Below are positions 24,042 through 33,160 of a stretch of 64,000 bases of DNA, one piece after another. Below the pieces are notes generated by a model. That model worked only from the letters and a program-made list of their open reading frames with translations. It had not been told where the DNA came from and did no database searches. This DNA comes from Bin95 sp965220855 (GTDB lineage Bacteria; Pseudomonadota; Alphaproteobacteria; Bin95), in NCBI GenBank assembly GCA_965220855.1, contig CBDCQY010000001.1, positions 248,001 through 312,000 of the forward strand. The letters run 5' to 3'. Position numbers and translations under genes: made by a program. The first letter of the stretch is position 1; each line of letters starts with the position of its first letter.

Positions 24042-25205
24042 ATGATCGGCATTGCAGCCGGGCGCTCATGGGCGCCGTCTGTTGCGCTCGCCGCCCTGGC
24101 GGGCTTGCTGGCGCTCGCGCCGCTCGCGGGCGCGCACGCGCAGCGCGCGGCGGCGGTGCGCGCCGATCCCGTGGTGGTCGAGCCGCTGGTGCAGACGGCG
24201 CCGGTGCTCGGCCGGCTGGTCTCCCGAAAGCAGGGCGCGGTGGCGGCGCAGACCGAGGGCGCGGTCACCGAGATGCGCGTCCGGGTGGGCGACCGGGTGG
24301 CGCGGGGCGATGTGCTGGCGGTGCTCGACATCGAGAGGCTGACCTCGGAGCGCGAGGCCCGCGCGGCGACGGCCGAGGCCGTGGCGGCGCGCGTGGTCGC
24401 CGCCGAGGCGCGCCTGGGGCGGGTCCGGCAGGAGATCGCCCGCTATGAGAAGCTGCGCCGGTCTGCGGCCTTCAACAAGGCGCGCTTGCAGGACAAGGAG
24501 CAGGAGCGGGCCTGGCTCGGCTCCGAGCTCGACGCGGCGCGCGCGCAGCTCGTCCAGGCGCGGGCCAGCCTGGCGCTGGCGGAGCTGAGCCTGGCGCGCG
24601 GCGCGGTGCGCGCGCCCTATGACGGCGTGGTGACGGCGCGCCACACGGAAGTCGGCGCCTATGTCAAGGAAGGCGGCGCGGTGGTCGGGCTGGTGAACGA
24701 CCGCGAACTGGAGATCGAGGCGGATGTGCCGGCCGCGCGCATCGCCGGCCTCGAACCCGGCACCGAGGCGGAGGTGACGCTGCCGGACGGCAGCCGCCAC
24801 AGCGCCCGCGTGCGCGCCGTGGTGCCGGACGAGAACGCCATGACGCGCACCCGGCTGGTGCGCTTCACGCCGGTGTTCGGCCCGACGCCGACGCCGCTCG
24901 CCGCCAACGCCGCCGCGACCGTCGTGCTGCCGGTCGGCCAGTCGGCCCCGGCGCTCACGGTCCACAAGGACGCGGTGGTGCGGCGCGGCCAGCAGGCCTT
25001 CGTCTATGTGGCCGCCGAGGGCAAGGCGGAGATGCGCCCGGTGCGGCTCGGGCGCGCCAGCGGCGCGCGCTTCGAGGTGCTGGACGGGCTTGCGGAGGGC
25101 GAGCTCGCGATCGTGCGCGGCAATGAGCGCCTGCGCCCCGGCCAGGATATCGCGCTGCCCGGCGCAGGCGGACCGAAGCCTCCCGGAAAGGCCCCGACAG
25201 GATGA
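24042..25205 (+). CDS. RND efflux periplasmic adaptor (membrane fusion protein)
   Basis: A 387-residue protein with an N-terminal signal peptide (VALAALAGLLALAPLAGAHA). A first lipoyl half (GAVTEMRVRVGDRVARGDVLAVLD), a long coiled-coil hairpin (about 100-180), a second lipoyl half (VRAPYDGVVTARHTEVGAYV), a beta-barrel and a C-terminal proximal domain follow in the usual order. It bridges the inner-membrane RND pump to an outer-membrane channel. No TolC-type channel gene is next to it. Its stop overlaps the pump gene (ATGA). Confidence 0.94.
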   Translation: MIGIAAGRSWAPSVALAALAGLLALAPLAGAHAQRAAAVRADPVVVEPLVQTAPVLGRLVSRKQGAVAAQTEGAVTEMRVRVGDRVARGDVLAVLDIERLTSEREARAATAEAVAARVVAAEARLGRVRQEIARYEKLRRSAAFNKARLQDKEQERAWLGSELDAARAQLVQARASLALAELSLARGAVRAPYDGVVTARHTEVGAYVKEGGAVVGLVNDRELEIEADVPAARIAGLEPGTEAEVTLPDGSRHSARVRAVVPDENAMTRTRLVRFTPVFGPTPTPLAANAAATVVLPVGQSAPALTVHKDAVVRRGQQAFVYVAAEGKAEMRPVRLGRASGARFEVLDGLAEGELAIVRGNERLRPGQDIALPGAGGPKPPGKAPTG

Positions 25206-28200
25206 ACCTCGTGCGCATGGCCGTCGAGCGGCCGACCGCCGTGATCGCGGCGGTGCTGATGGTGGTGCTGTTCGGCCTGGTCGCGCTGGAGACGATCCCG
25301 ATCCAGCTCACGCCGGATGTGCGCAAGCCCGTGATCACCGTGCAGACGCTCTGGCCCGGCGCGGCGCCGGCGGAGGTCGAGCGCGAGATCGTCAACCGCC
25401 AGGAGGAGATGCTGAAGGGCGTCGAGGGCCTGGAGGAGGTCGAGAGCCGCTCCGAGAACGGGCGCGCGCGCGTCACGCTCACCTTCGCCATCGGCACCAA
25501 CATGGACCGCGCGCTGCTGCTGGTCGCCAACCGGCTCGACCGCGTGGACGGCTATCCGAACGAGGCAGACCGGCCCACCTTGCGCACCGCCGGGGCCGAG
25601 GACAACGCCATCGCCTGGTTCGTGCTCCAGACCGCGAAGGACAATCCGCGTCCGATCCACACCTATGGCGATTTCATCGAGGAGGTGATCCAGGACCGGA
25701 TGGAGCGCGTGCAGGGCGTGTCGCGCACCGATGTGTTCGGCGAGGTCGAGCGCGAGCTGCACATCACCGTGCTGCCCGAGCGCATGGCGCAGTTCGGCCT
25801 GACGGTGACCGAGATCACCGCGAAGCTTCGCGCGGCCAACGCCTCCCTCTCCGCCGGCGATGTCGAGGAGGGCAAGCGGCGCTACATGGTGCGCGCCGAG
25901 GGCGAGCTCGACTCTCCCGAAGCCGTGCGCGCGGTGGTGCTGCGCACCCAGACCGACGGCGCCACCGGGCGCATCGGGCGCGTGACGGTGGGCGACATCG
26001 CCGAGGTCGCCTATGGCTATTCCGAGCCGCGCGCCCGCATCCGCCGGCTCGGCGGCCCCGCCGTGGTGATGAACGCCAAGCGCGAGGCCGGCGCCAATGT
26101 GATCGAGACCATGGACGGCGTGCGCGCCGCGGTCGCCGATCTCAACCGGACCGCCCTGCCGGCCGAGGGCCTGATCCTCGAACAGGTCTATGACGAGACC
26201 GACTATATCAACTCGGCCATCCGCCTGGTGCAGCAGAACATCGTGGTCGGCGGCGCGCTGGCGGCGCTCATGCTGATGCTGTTCCTGCGCTCCTGGCGCC
26301 CGACGCTGATCGTCTCGCTCGCCATCCCGGTCTCGGTGATCGGCTCCTTCGTCGCCATGGCGGCGCTCGGCCGGTCGATCAATGTCGTCTCGCTCGCCGG
26401 CATCGCCTTCGCGGTCGGCATGGTGGTCGATGCCGCGATCGTGGTGCTGGAGAACATCTACCGGCTCCGGGAGCGCGGCCTGCCGCCGCGCGAGGCGGCG
26501 CTGCGGGGCGCGGGCCAGGTCTGGGGCGCGATCCTGGTCTCGGCGCTCACCACCGTGCTGGTGTTCGTGCCGATCCTGTCCATGAACCTGGAAGTCGGGC
26601 AGCTGTTCCGCGACATCGCGGTGGCGATCTCGGTCTCGGTGATGCTGTCGCTGCTGGTGGCGGTCACCGTCATTCCGGCGCTCTCGCGCCGCCTGCTGGC
26701 GCCGCGCGGGTGGACCGGCGAGCGCCTTAGGCTGCCGCTGGTGGACGATCTGGCGGCGCGCTACGGCCGCGCCATGCTCGGCTACACCCGGCGGGTGGTG
26801 CGCCAGCGCGTCTTCGCCCTGCTCTCGGTCGCCTTCATCACGCTCGCGGCGGTGCTGGTCGCCTGGCTGCTGACGCCGAAGCTCGACTATCTGCCGGACG
26901 GCAGCCGCAATTTCGTGCTCGGCCGGGTGCTGCCGCCGCCGGGCTACAATCTGCGCACCAACAGCGAGATCGCCGCCGAGGTCGAGGATGCGACGCGGGC
27001 GCTCTGGGCGAGCGAGACCGGCCCGGAATCCGAGCCCGGCGGACCGCCCAAGATCCAGAATTTCTTCTTCGTGGCCCTGCCCTCCTACACCTTCGTCGGG
27101 GCCTCGGCCGTCGACGCCACGCGGCCGCAGGAGCTGGTGCCCATCCTGCAGCGCGCCGCGCTCAACGAGCCCGGCACGTTCGGCTTCTTCACCGTCGCCT
27201 CGATCTTCGGGCGCGGCATCGGCGGCAAGCGCTCCATCGACCTCGACATATCGGGGCCGGACCTGGAGACCGTGATGGAGGTCGCCGGGCGGGCCACCGG
27301 CATGACCGCCCGGGCGCTGCCGCGCAGCGAGGGCAACCAGCTGCGCCCGATCCCCGGCCTCGAACTCGGCGCGCCGGAGGTGCGGGTCGCGCCGGACCGG
27401 TTGCGGCTCGCCGACAATGGCGTCTCGGCCCGGGAACTCGCCGACACCATCGACGCCTTCAATGACGGGCTCCGGGTGGCGCGCGTCACCATAGACGGCC
27501 GGCGCACCAACCTGATCCTCAAGGGGCCGACCGACAATATCGTCTCGACGCAGGGCATCGATTCCCTGCCGGTGGTGACGCGCGGCGGCGTCATTCTGCC
27601 GGCCGCCTCGCTGGCCGACATCCAGGTGACCACCGGACCGACCGAAATCCGCCACAAGGAGCGGGTGCGCACCGTGACCCTGCAGATCCGCCCGCGCGCG
27701 CAGATGCCGCTCGAACAGGCGATGGACCTGGTGCGCGCCGAGGTCATCGGGCCGCTCCGCCAGCAGGGCCTGCCGGACGGCGTGCAGTTGCGCCTCTCCG
27801 GGGCGGCGGATCAGCTGACGATCACCTGGAACCATATCGTCATCGACCTGCTGATCGCGGTGGCGATCGTCTTCCTGGTCATGGCGGTGCTGTTCGAGAG
27901 CTTCGTCTATCCGCTGGTCATCATGGTCTCGGTGCCGCTCGCCACGGCCGGCGGCGTGCTGGGCCTGGCGCTGCTCAACCTGTTCACCTTCCAGCCGCTC
28001 GACATGCTGACCCTGCTCGGCTTCATCATCCTGGTCGGCATCGTCGTCAACAACGCCATCCTGCTGGTCCACCAGACGCTGTTCCACATTCGCGAGGCGA
28101 ATATGGAGCCGGGCGAGGCCATCCGGGAGGCGACCCGCGACCGGCTGCGCCCGATCTTCATGTCCACACTCACCAGCATTTTCGGCATGCTGCCGCTGGT

Positions 28201-28381
28201 GCTGTTCCCCGGCGCGGGCTCGGAGCTCTATCGGGGCCTGGGCTCGGTCGTGCTCGGCGGGCTGGCGCTGTCGGCGGTGCTGACGCTCACCATCGTGCCG
28301 CCGCTGCTCGGCCTGATCGTGGCGCCGATGGAGGAGCGCCGGCGGCTCCGGCTGCAGGCCGCGACGGCCGCGGCCGAGTGA
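25202..28381 (+). CDS. RND-family efflux transporter permease (HAE1/AcrB-like)
   Basis: A 1059-residue inner-membrane proton antiporter with 12 predicted helices and two large periplasmic loops. Start NLVRMAVERPTAVIAAVLMVV (TM1), PGAAPAEVEREI in the porter domain, and TM4 GIAFAVGMVVDAAIVVLENIYR. The TM4 proton relay keeps one aspartate where AcrB has two (DA instead of DD), as in several non-AcrB RND groups. It exports toxic amphiphiles with the upstream adaptor. Substrates are not predictable. The two genes form a two-component operon from a strong-looking promoter. Confidence 0.95.
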   Translation: MNLVRMAVERPTAVIAAVLMVVLFGLVALETIPIQLTPDVRKPVITVQTLWPGAAPAEVEREIVNRQEEMLKGVEGLEEVESRSENGRARVTLTFAIGTNMDRALLLVANRLDRVDGYPNEADRPTLRTAGAEDNAIAWFVLQTAKDNPRPIHTYGDFIEEVIQDRMERVQGVSRTDVFGEVERELHITVLPERMAQFGLTVTEITAKLRAANASLSAGDVEEGKRRYMVRAEGELDSPEAVRAVVLRTQTDGATGRIGRVTVGDIAEVAYGYSEPRARIRRLGGPAVVMNAKREAGANVIETMDGVRAAVADLNRTALPAEGLILEQVYDETDYINSAIRLVQQNIVVGGALAALMLMLFLRSWRPTLIVSLAIPVSVIGSFVAMAALGRSINVVSLAGIAFAVGMVVDAAIVVLENIYRLRERGLPPREAALRGAGQVWGAILVSALTTVLVFVPILSMNLEVGQLFRDIAVAISVSVMLSLLVAVTVIPALSRRLLAPRGWTGERLRLPLVDDLAARYGRAMLGYTRRVVRQRVFALLSVAFITLAAVLVAWLLTPKLDYLPDGSRNFVLGRVLPPPGYNLRTNSEIAAEVEDATRALWASETGPESEPGGPPKIQNFFFVALPSYTFVGASAVDATRPQELVPILQRAALNEPGTFGFFTVASIFGRGIGGKRSIDLDISGPDLETVMEVAGRATGMTARALPRSEGNQLRPIPGLELGAPEVRVAPDRLRLADNGVSARELADTIDAFNDGLRVARVTIDGRRTNLILKGPTDNIVSTQGIDSLPVVTRGGVILPAASLADIQVTTGPTEIRHKERVRTVTLQIRPRAQMPLEQAMDLVRAEVIGPLRQQGLPDGVQLRLSGAADQLTITWNHIVIDLLIAVAIVFLVMAVLFESFVYPLVIMVSVPLATAGGVLGLALLNLFTFQPLDMLTLLGFIILVGIVVNNAILLVHQTLFHIREANMEPGEAIREATRDRLRPIFMSTLTSIFGMLPLVLFPGAGSELYRGLGSVVLGGLALSAVLTLTIVPPLLGLIVAPMEERRRLRLQAATAAAE

Positions 28382-28425
28382 GCGTCCCGCCCGCCAGCCG
28401 GAACCCGTGAGGAGAACGCGCGTCG

Positions 28426-29661
28426 ATGAAGTTCGGCATCTTCTATGAGCATCAGCTCCCCCGGCCCTGGGGGCCGGACAGCGAACGCCGCCTGCTGGAC
28501 GAATCGCTCGACCAGATCGAGCTCGCGGACCGGCTCGGCTACGACTATGCGTGGGAGGTCGAGCACCACTTCCTGGAGGAATATTCGCACTCCTCCGCCC
28601 CGGAGGTCTTTCTGGGCGCGGCCAGCCAGCGCACGAAGAACATCCGCCTCGGCCACGGCGTGATCCAGCTCACCACCAACCACCCGGTGCGCGTGGCGGA
28701 GAAGGTGGCGACGCTCGATCTGCTCTCCGGCGGGCGGGTGGAGCTCGGCCTCGGCGAGGCGCAGGGGCCGGTGGAGCTGCATCCCTTCGGCGTGCAGGTG
28801 CGCTCCAAGCGCGACCGCTGGATCGAGGGCGTGAAGGCCACCGTGCCGCTCTTCACCGAGACCGCCTTCTCCTTCGAGGGCGAGTTCTACCGCTATCCGA
28901 AGCGCAATGTGGTGCCGAAGCCGCTCCAGAAGCCGCATCCGCCGCTCTGGGTCGCCTGCTCCAATATCGACACCATCGAGGACGCCGGGCGCTGGGGCAT
29001 GGGCGCGCTCGGTTTCCAGTTCGTCTCGCCGGAAGCCGCGCGCGCCTGGGTCCACCGCTACTATCTCAACCTCACCCGCCATCTCGACCGCATCTGCGAC
29101 TATCCGGTCAATCCGAACATCGCCATGGTCTCCGGCTTCATGTGCTGCGAGACCGACGAGGAGGCGATCGAGAAGGCCGCCGGCTGGACCTTCTTCATCT
29201 TCTGTCTCAGCCATTACGGAAAGCACGGCGTATCCGCGCCGGGCGAGACCGACCTCTGGGCGCTCTATCAGGACTGGCGCCACACCGAGAAGGCGCAGCA
29301 GGCGCTGACCGCCGGGCTGATCGGCTCGCCCGAGACCATCCGGCGCAAGCTGCGCGCCTTCGCGGCCGCCAATGTCGATCAGGTGATCCTGCTGAACCAG
29401 GCCGGGCGCAACAGCCATGAGGACATCGCGGCCTCGCTGGAGCTGTTCGCGCGCGAGGTGATGCCGGAGTTCCACGCGCTGGAGGACGAACATCAGGCCT
29501 GGAAGGCGGGCGTGCTGGCCGGCGAGATCGCGCTGGAAGACCTGTCGGTCGAGGGCGCCAGGCGCTATGCGCACCAGAACGAGGATATCGTGCGGCTGAC
29601 GCCCGACGAGCTGAAGGCCAAGATGGCGGCGAAGGAAGCCGCGAGCGCCGCGGCCGAATAG
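28426..29661 (+). CDS. LLM-class flavin-dependent monooxygenase, copy 2
   Basis: A 411-residue luciferase-like protein: MKFGIFYEHQLPRPW, WEVEHHFLEEYSHSSAPEV, RLGHGVIQLTTNHPVRVAEKVA, LSGGRVELGLGEAQ. It is longer than copy 1 and belongs to the alkanal-monooxygenase-like group that uses reduced FMN and O2. It is the first gene of a run with an MDR oxidoreductase and a DsbA-fold isomerase, spaced by 32 and 26 bases. That grouping suggests ring or side-chain oxidation of an aromatic or related compound. Confidence 0.9.
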   Translation: MKFGIFYEHQLPRPWGPDSERRLLDESLDQIELADRLGYDYAWEVEHHFLEEYSHSSAPEVFLGAASQRTKNIRLGHGVIQLTTNHPVRVAEKVATLDLLSGGRVELGLGEAQGPVELHPFGVQVRSKRDRWIEGVKATVPLFTETAFSFEGEFYRYPKRNVVPKPLQKPHPPLWVACSNIDTIEDAGRWGMGALGFQFVSPEAARAWVHRYYLNLTRHLDRICDYPVNPNIAMVSGFMCCETDEEAIEKAAGWTFFIFCLSHYGKHGVSAPGETDLWALYQDWRHTEKAQQALTAGLIGSPETIRRKLRAFAAANVDQVILLNQAGRNSHEDIAASLELFAREVMPEFHALEDEHQAWKAGVLAGEIALEDLSVEGARRYAHQNEDIVRLTPDELKAKMAAKEAASAAAE

Positions 29662-29693
29662 GCGCGGGGGGAACGCCAAGAGGGAGGGCAGTC

Positions 29694-30698
29694 ATGCGCG
29701 CAATGGTGCTGGAGGGCCATGGCGGCCAGGACCGTTTCGCCTTCCACCGCGACTGGCCGGAGGCGGCGCCGGGCGCGGGCGAGGTCCGGGTGCGCGTCCG
29801 GGCCTGCTCGCTCAACTATCACGACGTGTTCACCCGGCGCGGGATGCCGGGCATCAAGGTGCCGCTGCCGATCGTCCAGGGCCTCGACATCGCCGGCGAG
29901 GTCGAGCTCCCGGGCGAGGGCGTCGAGGGCTGGACGCCGGGCGCGCGGGTGCTGATCGACCCCATCTGGCCCGGCCGCGGACTGATGGGAGAGATGCTGC
30001 CGGGCGGGCTCGCCGAGTCGGTGGTGTGCTCGGCCGGGCAGCTGATCGCCATTCCCGAGGGGGTGAGCTTCGCCCAGGCGGCGGCGCTGCCGGTCGCCTA
30101 CGGCACCGCGCACCGCATGCTGTTCGACAATGGCGGCGTCAAGGCGGGCGAGAAGGTGCTGATCCTCGGCGCCTCGGGCGGCGTCGGCAATGCCTGCGTG
30201 CTGCTCGCCAAGGCCGCCGGGGCGCATGTGATCGCCGCCGCCGGCAGCCGGGAGAAGCTCGACCGGCTGGCCGCCCTCGGCGCGGACGAGGGGCTGGACT
30301 ACACCGAGACCGCCTTCGAGCGCGAGATCTGGAAGCGCTATGGCAAGCCCTTCCGGCGCTCCTATGACGGCGGCGTGGATGTGGTGGTGAACTTCACCGG
30401 CGGCGACACCTGGGTGCCCTCGATGAAGGCGCTCCGGCGCGGCGGTCGGATGCTGACCTGCGGGGCGACGGCCGGCTTCGATCCGAAGACCGACATCCGC
30501 TATATCTGGACCTTCGAGCTGCAGATCCTGGGCTCCAACAGCTGGACCGTGGCCGGCCTGGAGACCATGATGGCCGACATCGCCGCCGGGCGCCTCGATC
30601 CGGTGATCGACGCGGAACTGCCGCTGGAAGAGGCCGCCGAGGGCGTGCGGATGCTGGAAGACCGCGAGGTTTTCGGCAAGATCGTGGTCGTTCCCTGA
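29694..30698 (+). CDS. Medium-chain dehydrogenase/reductase, quinone oxidoreductase-like
   Basis: A 334-residue MDR protein. GroES-like N-terminal half with SLNYHDVFTRRGMPG and GLDIAGEV, then a Rossmann half with GASGGVGNACVLLAKAAGA for NAD(P)H. The catalytic-zinc cysteine expected after the first strand is replaced in ACSLNYHD, and the structural-zinc cysteine cluster is absent, so it is probably a zinc-free quinone/enone reductase. It lies between the LLM monooxygenase and the HCCA isomerase and may reduce an unsaturated intermediate of the same pathway. Confidence 0.88.
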   Translation: MRAMVLEGHGGQDRFAFHRDWPEAAPGAGEVRVRVRACSLNYHDVFTRRGMPGIKVPLPIVQGLDIAGEVELPGEGVEGWTPGARVLIDPIWPGRGLMGEMLPGGLAESVVCSAGQLIAIPEGVSFAQAAALPVAYGTAHRMLFDNGGVKAGEKVLILGASGGVGNACVLLAKAAGAHVIAAAGSREKLDRLAALGADEGLDYTETAFEREIWKRYGKPFRRSYDGGVDVVVNFTGGDTWVPSMKALRRGGRMLTCGATAGFDPKTDIRYIWTFELQILGSNSWTVAGLETMMADIAAGRLDPVIDAELPLEEAAEGVRMLEDREVFGKIVVVP

Positions 30699-30724
30699 AG
30701 CTTGAGGACGAGGAGTCCGCCCCC

Positions 30725-31312
30725 ATGACCAAATCGGTCGAGTTCTGGTTCGATGTCGGCTCGCCGGCCGCCTATCTGGCCTACACGCAGCTGCCCGGCC
30801 TCGCCCGGCGCGCCGAGGCGGAGATCCTCTGGAAGCCGATGCTGCTGGGCGGCGTGTTCAAGCTGACCGGCAACCGCCCGCCCGGCGATGTGGCGGCGAA
30901 ATCCGCCTATATGTCCAACGACCTGCGGCGGTTCGCGCGGCGCTATGGCGCGCCCTACCGGCGCAATCCCTTCTTCCCGATCGTGACGCTCAACCTGATG
31001 CGCGGCTGCCTGGCGGCGGAGCGGGCGGGCGTCTTCCACGCCTATGTCGATGCGGTGTTCCGGGCCATGTGGGCGGAGGAGCGCAACACCGGCGATGTCG
31101 AGGTGCTGCGCGAGGTGCTGACCGGGGCCGGCCTCGACGCAGACGCGCTGTTCGCCGCGACGCAGGACCCCGCCATCAAGCAGCGGCTGATCGACAATAC
31201 CGAGGAAGCCGTGGCGCGCGGCGTCTTCGGCGCGCCGAGCTTCTTCGTCGGCGAGGAGCTGTTCTTCGGCCAGGACCGGCTGGACTTCGTCGAGGAAGCG
31301 CTCGCCGGCTGA
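30725..31312 (+). CDS. 2-hydroxychromene-2-carboxylate isomerase family (DsbA fold, GSH-dependent)
   Basis: A 195-residue thioredoxin-fold protein. VEFWFDVGSPAAYLA carries the family's catalytic serine (S13) in place of DsbA cysteines; GVFGAPSFFVGEELFFGQDRL is the conserved C-terminal part. Relatives isomerise 2-hydroxychromene-2-carboxylate in naphthalene breakdown with glutathione as cofactor; others are of unknown role. It ends 3 bases from a convergent gene. Last gene of the monooxygenase run. Confidence 0.9.
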   Translation: MTKSVEFWFDVGSPAAYLAYTQLPGLARRAEAEILWKPMLLGGVFKLTGNRPPGDVAAKSAYMSNDLRRFARRYGAPYRRNPFFPIVTLNLMRGCLAAERAGVFHAYVDAVFRAMWAEERNTGDVEVLREVLTGAGLDADALFAATQDPAIKQRLIDNTEEAVARGVFGAPSFFVGEELFFGQDRLDFVEEALAG

Positions 31313-31315
31313 CCG

Positions 31316-32020
31316 CTACGGGCAGCCGAGCCGGTCGGCCAGGTCGATGAAGTCCGACGCCACCACGGTGAAGCCGGGATCGGCCTCCAGGTCGGCAGTC
31401 TGGCCGGAGCCGTGCTCGGTCGGGCGCGGGATGAAGGCGGTCGCCATGCCCTCCCGGGCGGCGGCGTGCAGATCGCCATTGTGGGCGGCCGCCATCATCA
31501 CCTCTTCCGGCGCCAGGCCGAGCGCCCGGCAGCTCGCCCGATAGGCCTCCGGCTGCGGCTTGTAGGCGCGCGCGACCTCCGCGCCCAGCACCGTGTCCCA
31601 GGGCAGCCGGGCGTGGCGGGCCATATTGACCATCAGCGCGATATTGCCGTTCGAGCAGGTCCCGACGATGTAGTTGCGCTTCAGCCGCGTGAGGCCGAGC
31701 ACCGCGTCCGGCCAGGGATCGAGCCGGTGCCAGGCGCGGTTGAGATGGTCCGTCTCGGCCTCGCTGAGACCGGTAATGGCGAACTCCTCCAGCAGCGCCT
31801 CCAGATTCTCGCGATGCAGCACATCGAGAATCGTGTAGGGCCGGGCGCCGCTGCGCACCGCCTCCATCGCCGGCTGGTAGCGGTCCCGCCAGCGGCTCGC
31901 GAAGGCGCGCCAGTCGAGCGCATGGCCCTTGGGCGCCAGCAGCTTCTGCGCCTCGCGCGCCACCGAGCCGCGCCAGTCCACCACCGTGCCGAACACGTCG
32001 AACAGCACCGCCTTCACCAT
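31316..32020 (-). CDS. HAD-superfamily haloacid dehalogenase type II
   Basis: A 234-residue enzyme. Motif I FDVFGTVVDW (nucleophile D8), cap domain (about 15-95), motif II GTCSNGN, motif III lysine in ARAYKPQPEAY, and the motif IV acid region AAHNGDLHAA. FDVFGT and SNGN are typical of L-2-haloacid dehalogenases, which release halide by an aspartyl ester; relatives act on phosphates. The start at 32020 follows GGAGGCG. The frame is open far upstream, across the tRNA-Gly locus, and that extension is spurious. Confidence 0.9.
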   Translation of the reverse strand: MVKAVLFDVFGTVVDWRGSVAREAQKLLAPKGHALDWRAFASRWRDRYQPAMEAVRSGARPYTILDVLHRENLEALLEEFAITGLSEAETDHLNRAWHRLDPWPDAVLGLTRLKRNYIVGTCSNGNIALMVNMARHARLPWDTVLGAEVARAYKPQPEAYRASCRALGLAPEEVMMAAAHNGDLHAAAREGMATAFIPRPTEHGSGQTADLEADPGFTVVASDFIDLADRLGCP

Positions 32021-32133
32021 CGCCTCGCCTCCCATGCGCCGCCGACAGACTGCCCGCCCGCGCGCCCCTCGGCAAGCCGGCGCGCGGCGGGCGGTTGACA
32101 GGCGGGCGCGGGCGGGCAGAATCCGGCGAGGAA

Positions 32134-32208
32134 GCGGGCGTAGCTCAGTGGTAGAGCATCGGCTTCCCAAGCCGAGTGTCGTGGGTTCGATCCCCATCGC
32201 CCGCTCCA
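32134..32208 (+). tRNA. tRNA-Gly (CCC anticodon), CCA encoded
   Basis: The acceptor GCGGGCG pairs with CGCCCGC, the D-stem is GCTC/GAGC, the anticodon stem TCGGC/GCCGA encloses loop TTCCCAA (anticodon CCC, reads GGG), and the T-arm is GTGGG-TTCGATC-CCCAT. CCA is encoded at 32206-32208. It stands alone, upstream of the TauD-like gene. Confidence 0.95.
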
Positions 32209-32254
32209 GTTTCGCCCGCCTGACGCAGGAGCGGCAGCGTCGGAGGCGAAGAGC

Positions 32255-33112
32255 ATGGCGTATCGGACCATCCGGGTCGAGCCGATCGCGGGCGCGCTCG
32301 GGGCCGAAATCAGCGGCGTGGACCTGTCCCGGCCGCTCGGCAATGAGCGCTTTGCCGAAATCCACCGCGCCTTCCTGCGCTATCGCGTGATCTTCTTCCG
32401 CGACCAGCAGCTGACGCCCGTCGCCCAGCGCGACTTCGCGGCCCGCTTCGGCCCCTGCAACCGCTATCCCTTCGTCGCCGGCCTCGAGGAGTGCCCGGAG
32501 ATCATCCCGATCATCAAGGAGCCGGAGGAGACGTTCAATTTCGGCGGCCTCTGGCACTCGGACACCACATATCTGGAGCGCCCGCCGCTCGGCACCATGC
32601 TCTATGCGCTGGAGGTGCCGCCGGCGGGCGGCGACACGCTGTTCGCCAACGCCGCGCTCGCCTATGAAGCGCTCTCGGACGGCGCGAAGGCGGCGCTGGC
32701 CGGCCTGACCGGCCTTTCCAGCGCGCAGATGCGCTACGCCAAGGGCGGGCGCGCCGGGCAGTTCCGCCGCTTCAAGGGCGCGATGACCGGCGCGCGGCTG
32801 GACGAGGAGGAGACGCTGGAGGCCTGGCATCCGGTGGTGCGCACCCATCCCGAGACCGGCGAGAAGGCGCTGTTCGTCAACCGCGCCCACACGCTTCGCT
32901 TCCGGGGCTGGACCGAGGACGAGAGCCGGCCCTGGATCGAGTGGCTCTGCGAGCATATCGCGCGGCCGGAATTCACCTGCCGCTTCCGCTGGGAGGCCGG
33001 CTCGCTCGCGCTCTGGGACAATCGCTGCACGCACCACTTCGCGCTCAACGACTATCACGGCCATCGCCGTCACATGCATCGCTGCACCATCGAGGGCGAC
33101 CGGCCGGCCTGA
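32255..33112 (+). CDS. TauD/TfdA-family Fe(II)/2-oxoglutarate dioxygenase
   Basis: A 285-residue enzyme. Iron ligands H101 and D103 (LWHSDTTY) and a distal histidine in DNRCTHHFALNDY; the 2-oxoglutarate arginine lies in RRHMHRCTI. Start IRVEPIAGALGAEISGVDLS is shared with taurine and 2,4-D dioxygenases. The reaction is hydroxylation of the carbon next to sulfonate or ether oxygen, releasing sulfite or phenol. No tau transporter is adjacent, so the substrate is open. Confidence 0.93.
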   Translation: MAYRTIRVEPIAGALGAEISGVDLSRPLGNERFAEIHRAFLRYRVIFFRDQQLTPVAQRDFAARFGPCNRYPFVAGLEECPEIIPIIKEPEETFNFGGLWHSDTTYLERPPLGTMLYALEVPPAGGDTLFANAALAYEALSDGAKAALAGLTGLSSAQMRYAKGGRAGQFRRFKGAMTGARLDEEETLEAWHPVVRTHPETGEKALFVNRAHTLRFRGWTEDESRPWIEWLCEHIARPEFTCRFRWEAGSLALWDNRCTHHFALNDYHGHRRHMHRCTIEGDRPA

Positions 33113-33160
33113 GCCGGCCGCGGCCGTTCCGCCGCCGCCCGCCAATCATCGGGAGACTGC

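Noticed and set aside
25004..28087. Antisense open frame of about 1000 codons opposite the RND pump gene
   Set aside because: Composition is histidine/arginine-rich shadow coding; the plus strand encodes an unmistakable RND permease.
32021..33145. Upstream extension of the HAD dehalogenase gene across the tRNA-Gly locus
   Set aside because: It runs antisense to a complete tRNA gene and the TauD-like gene; the start at 32020 has a ribosome site and the family motif directly after it.
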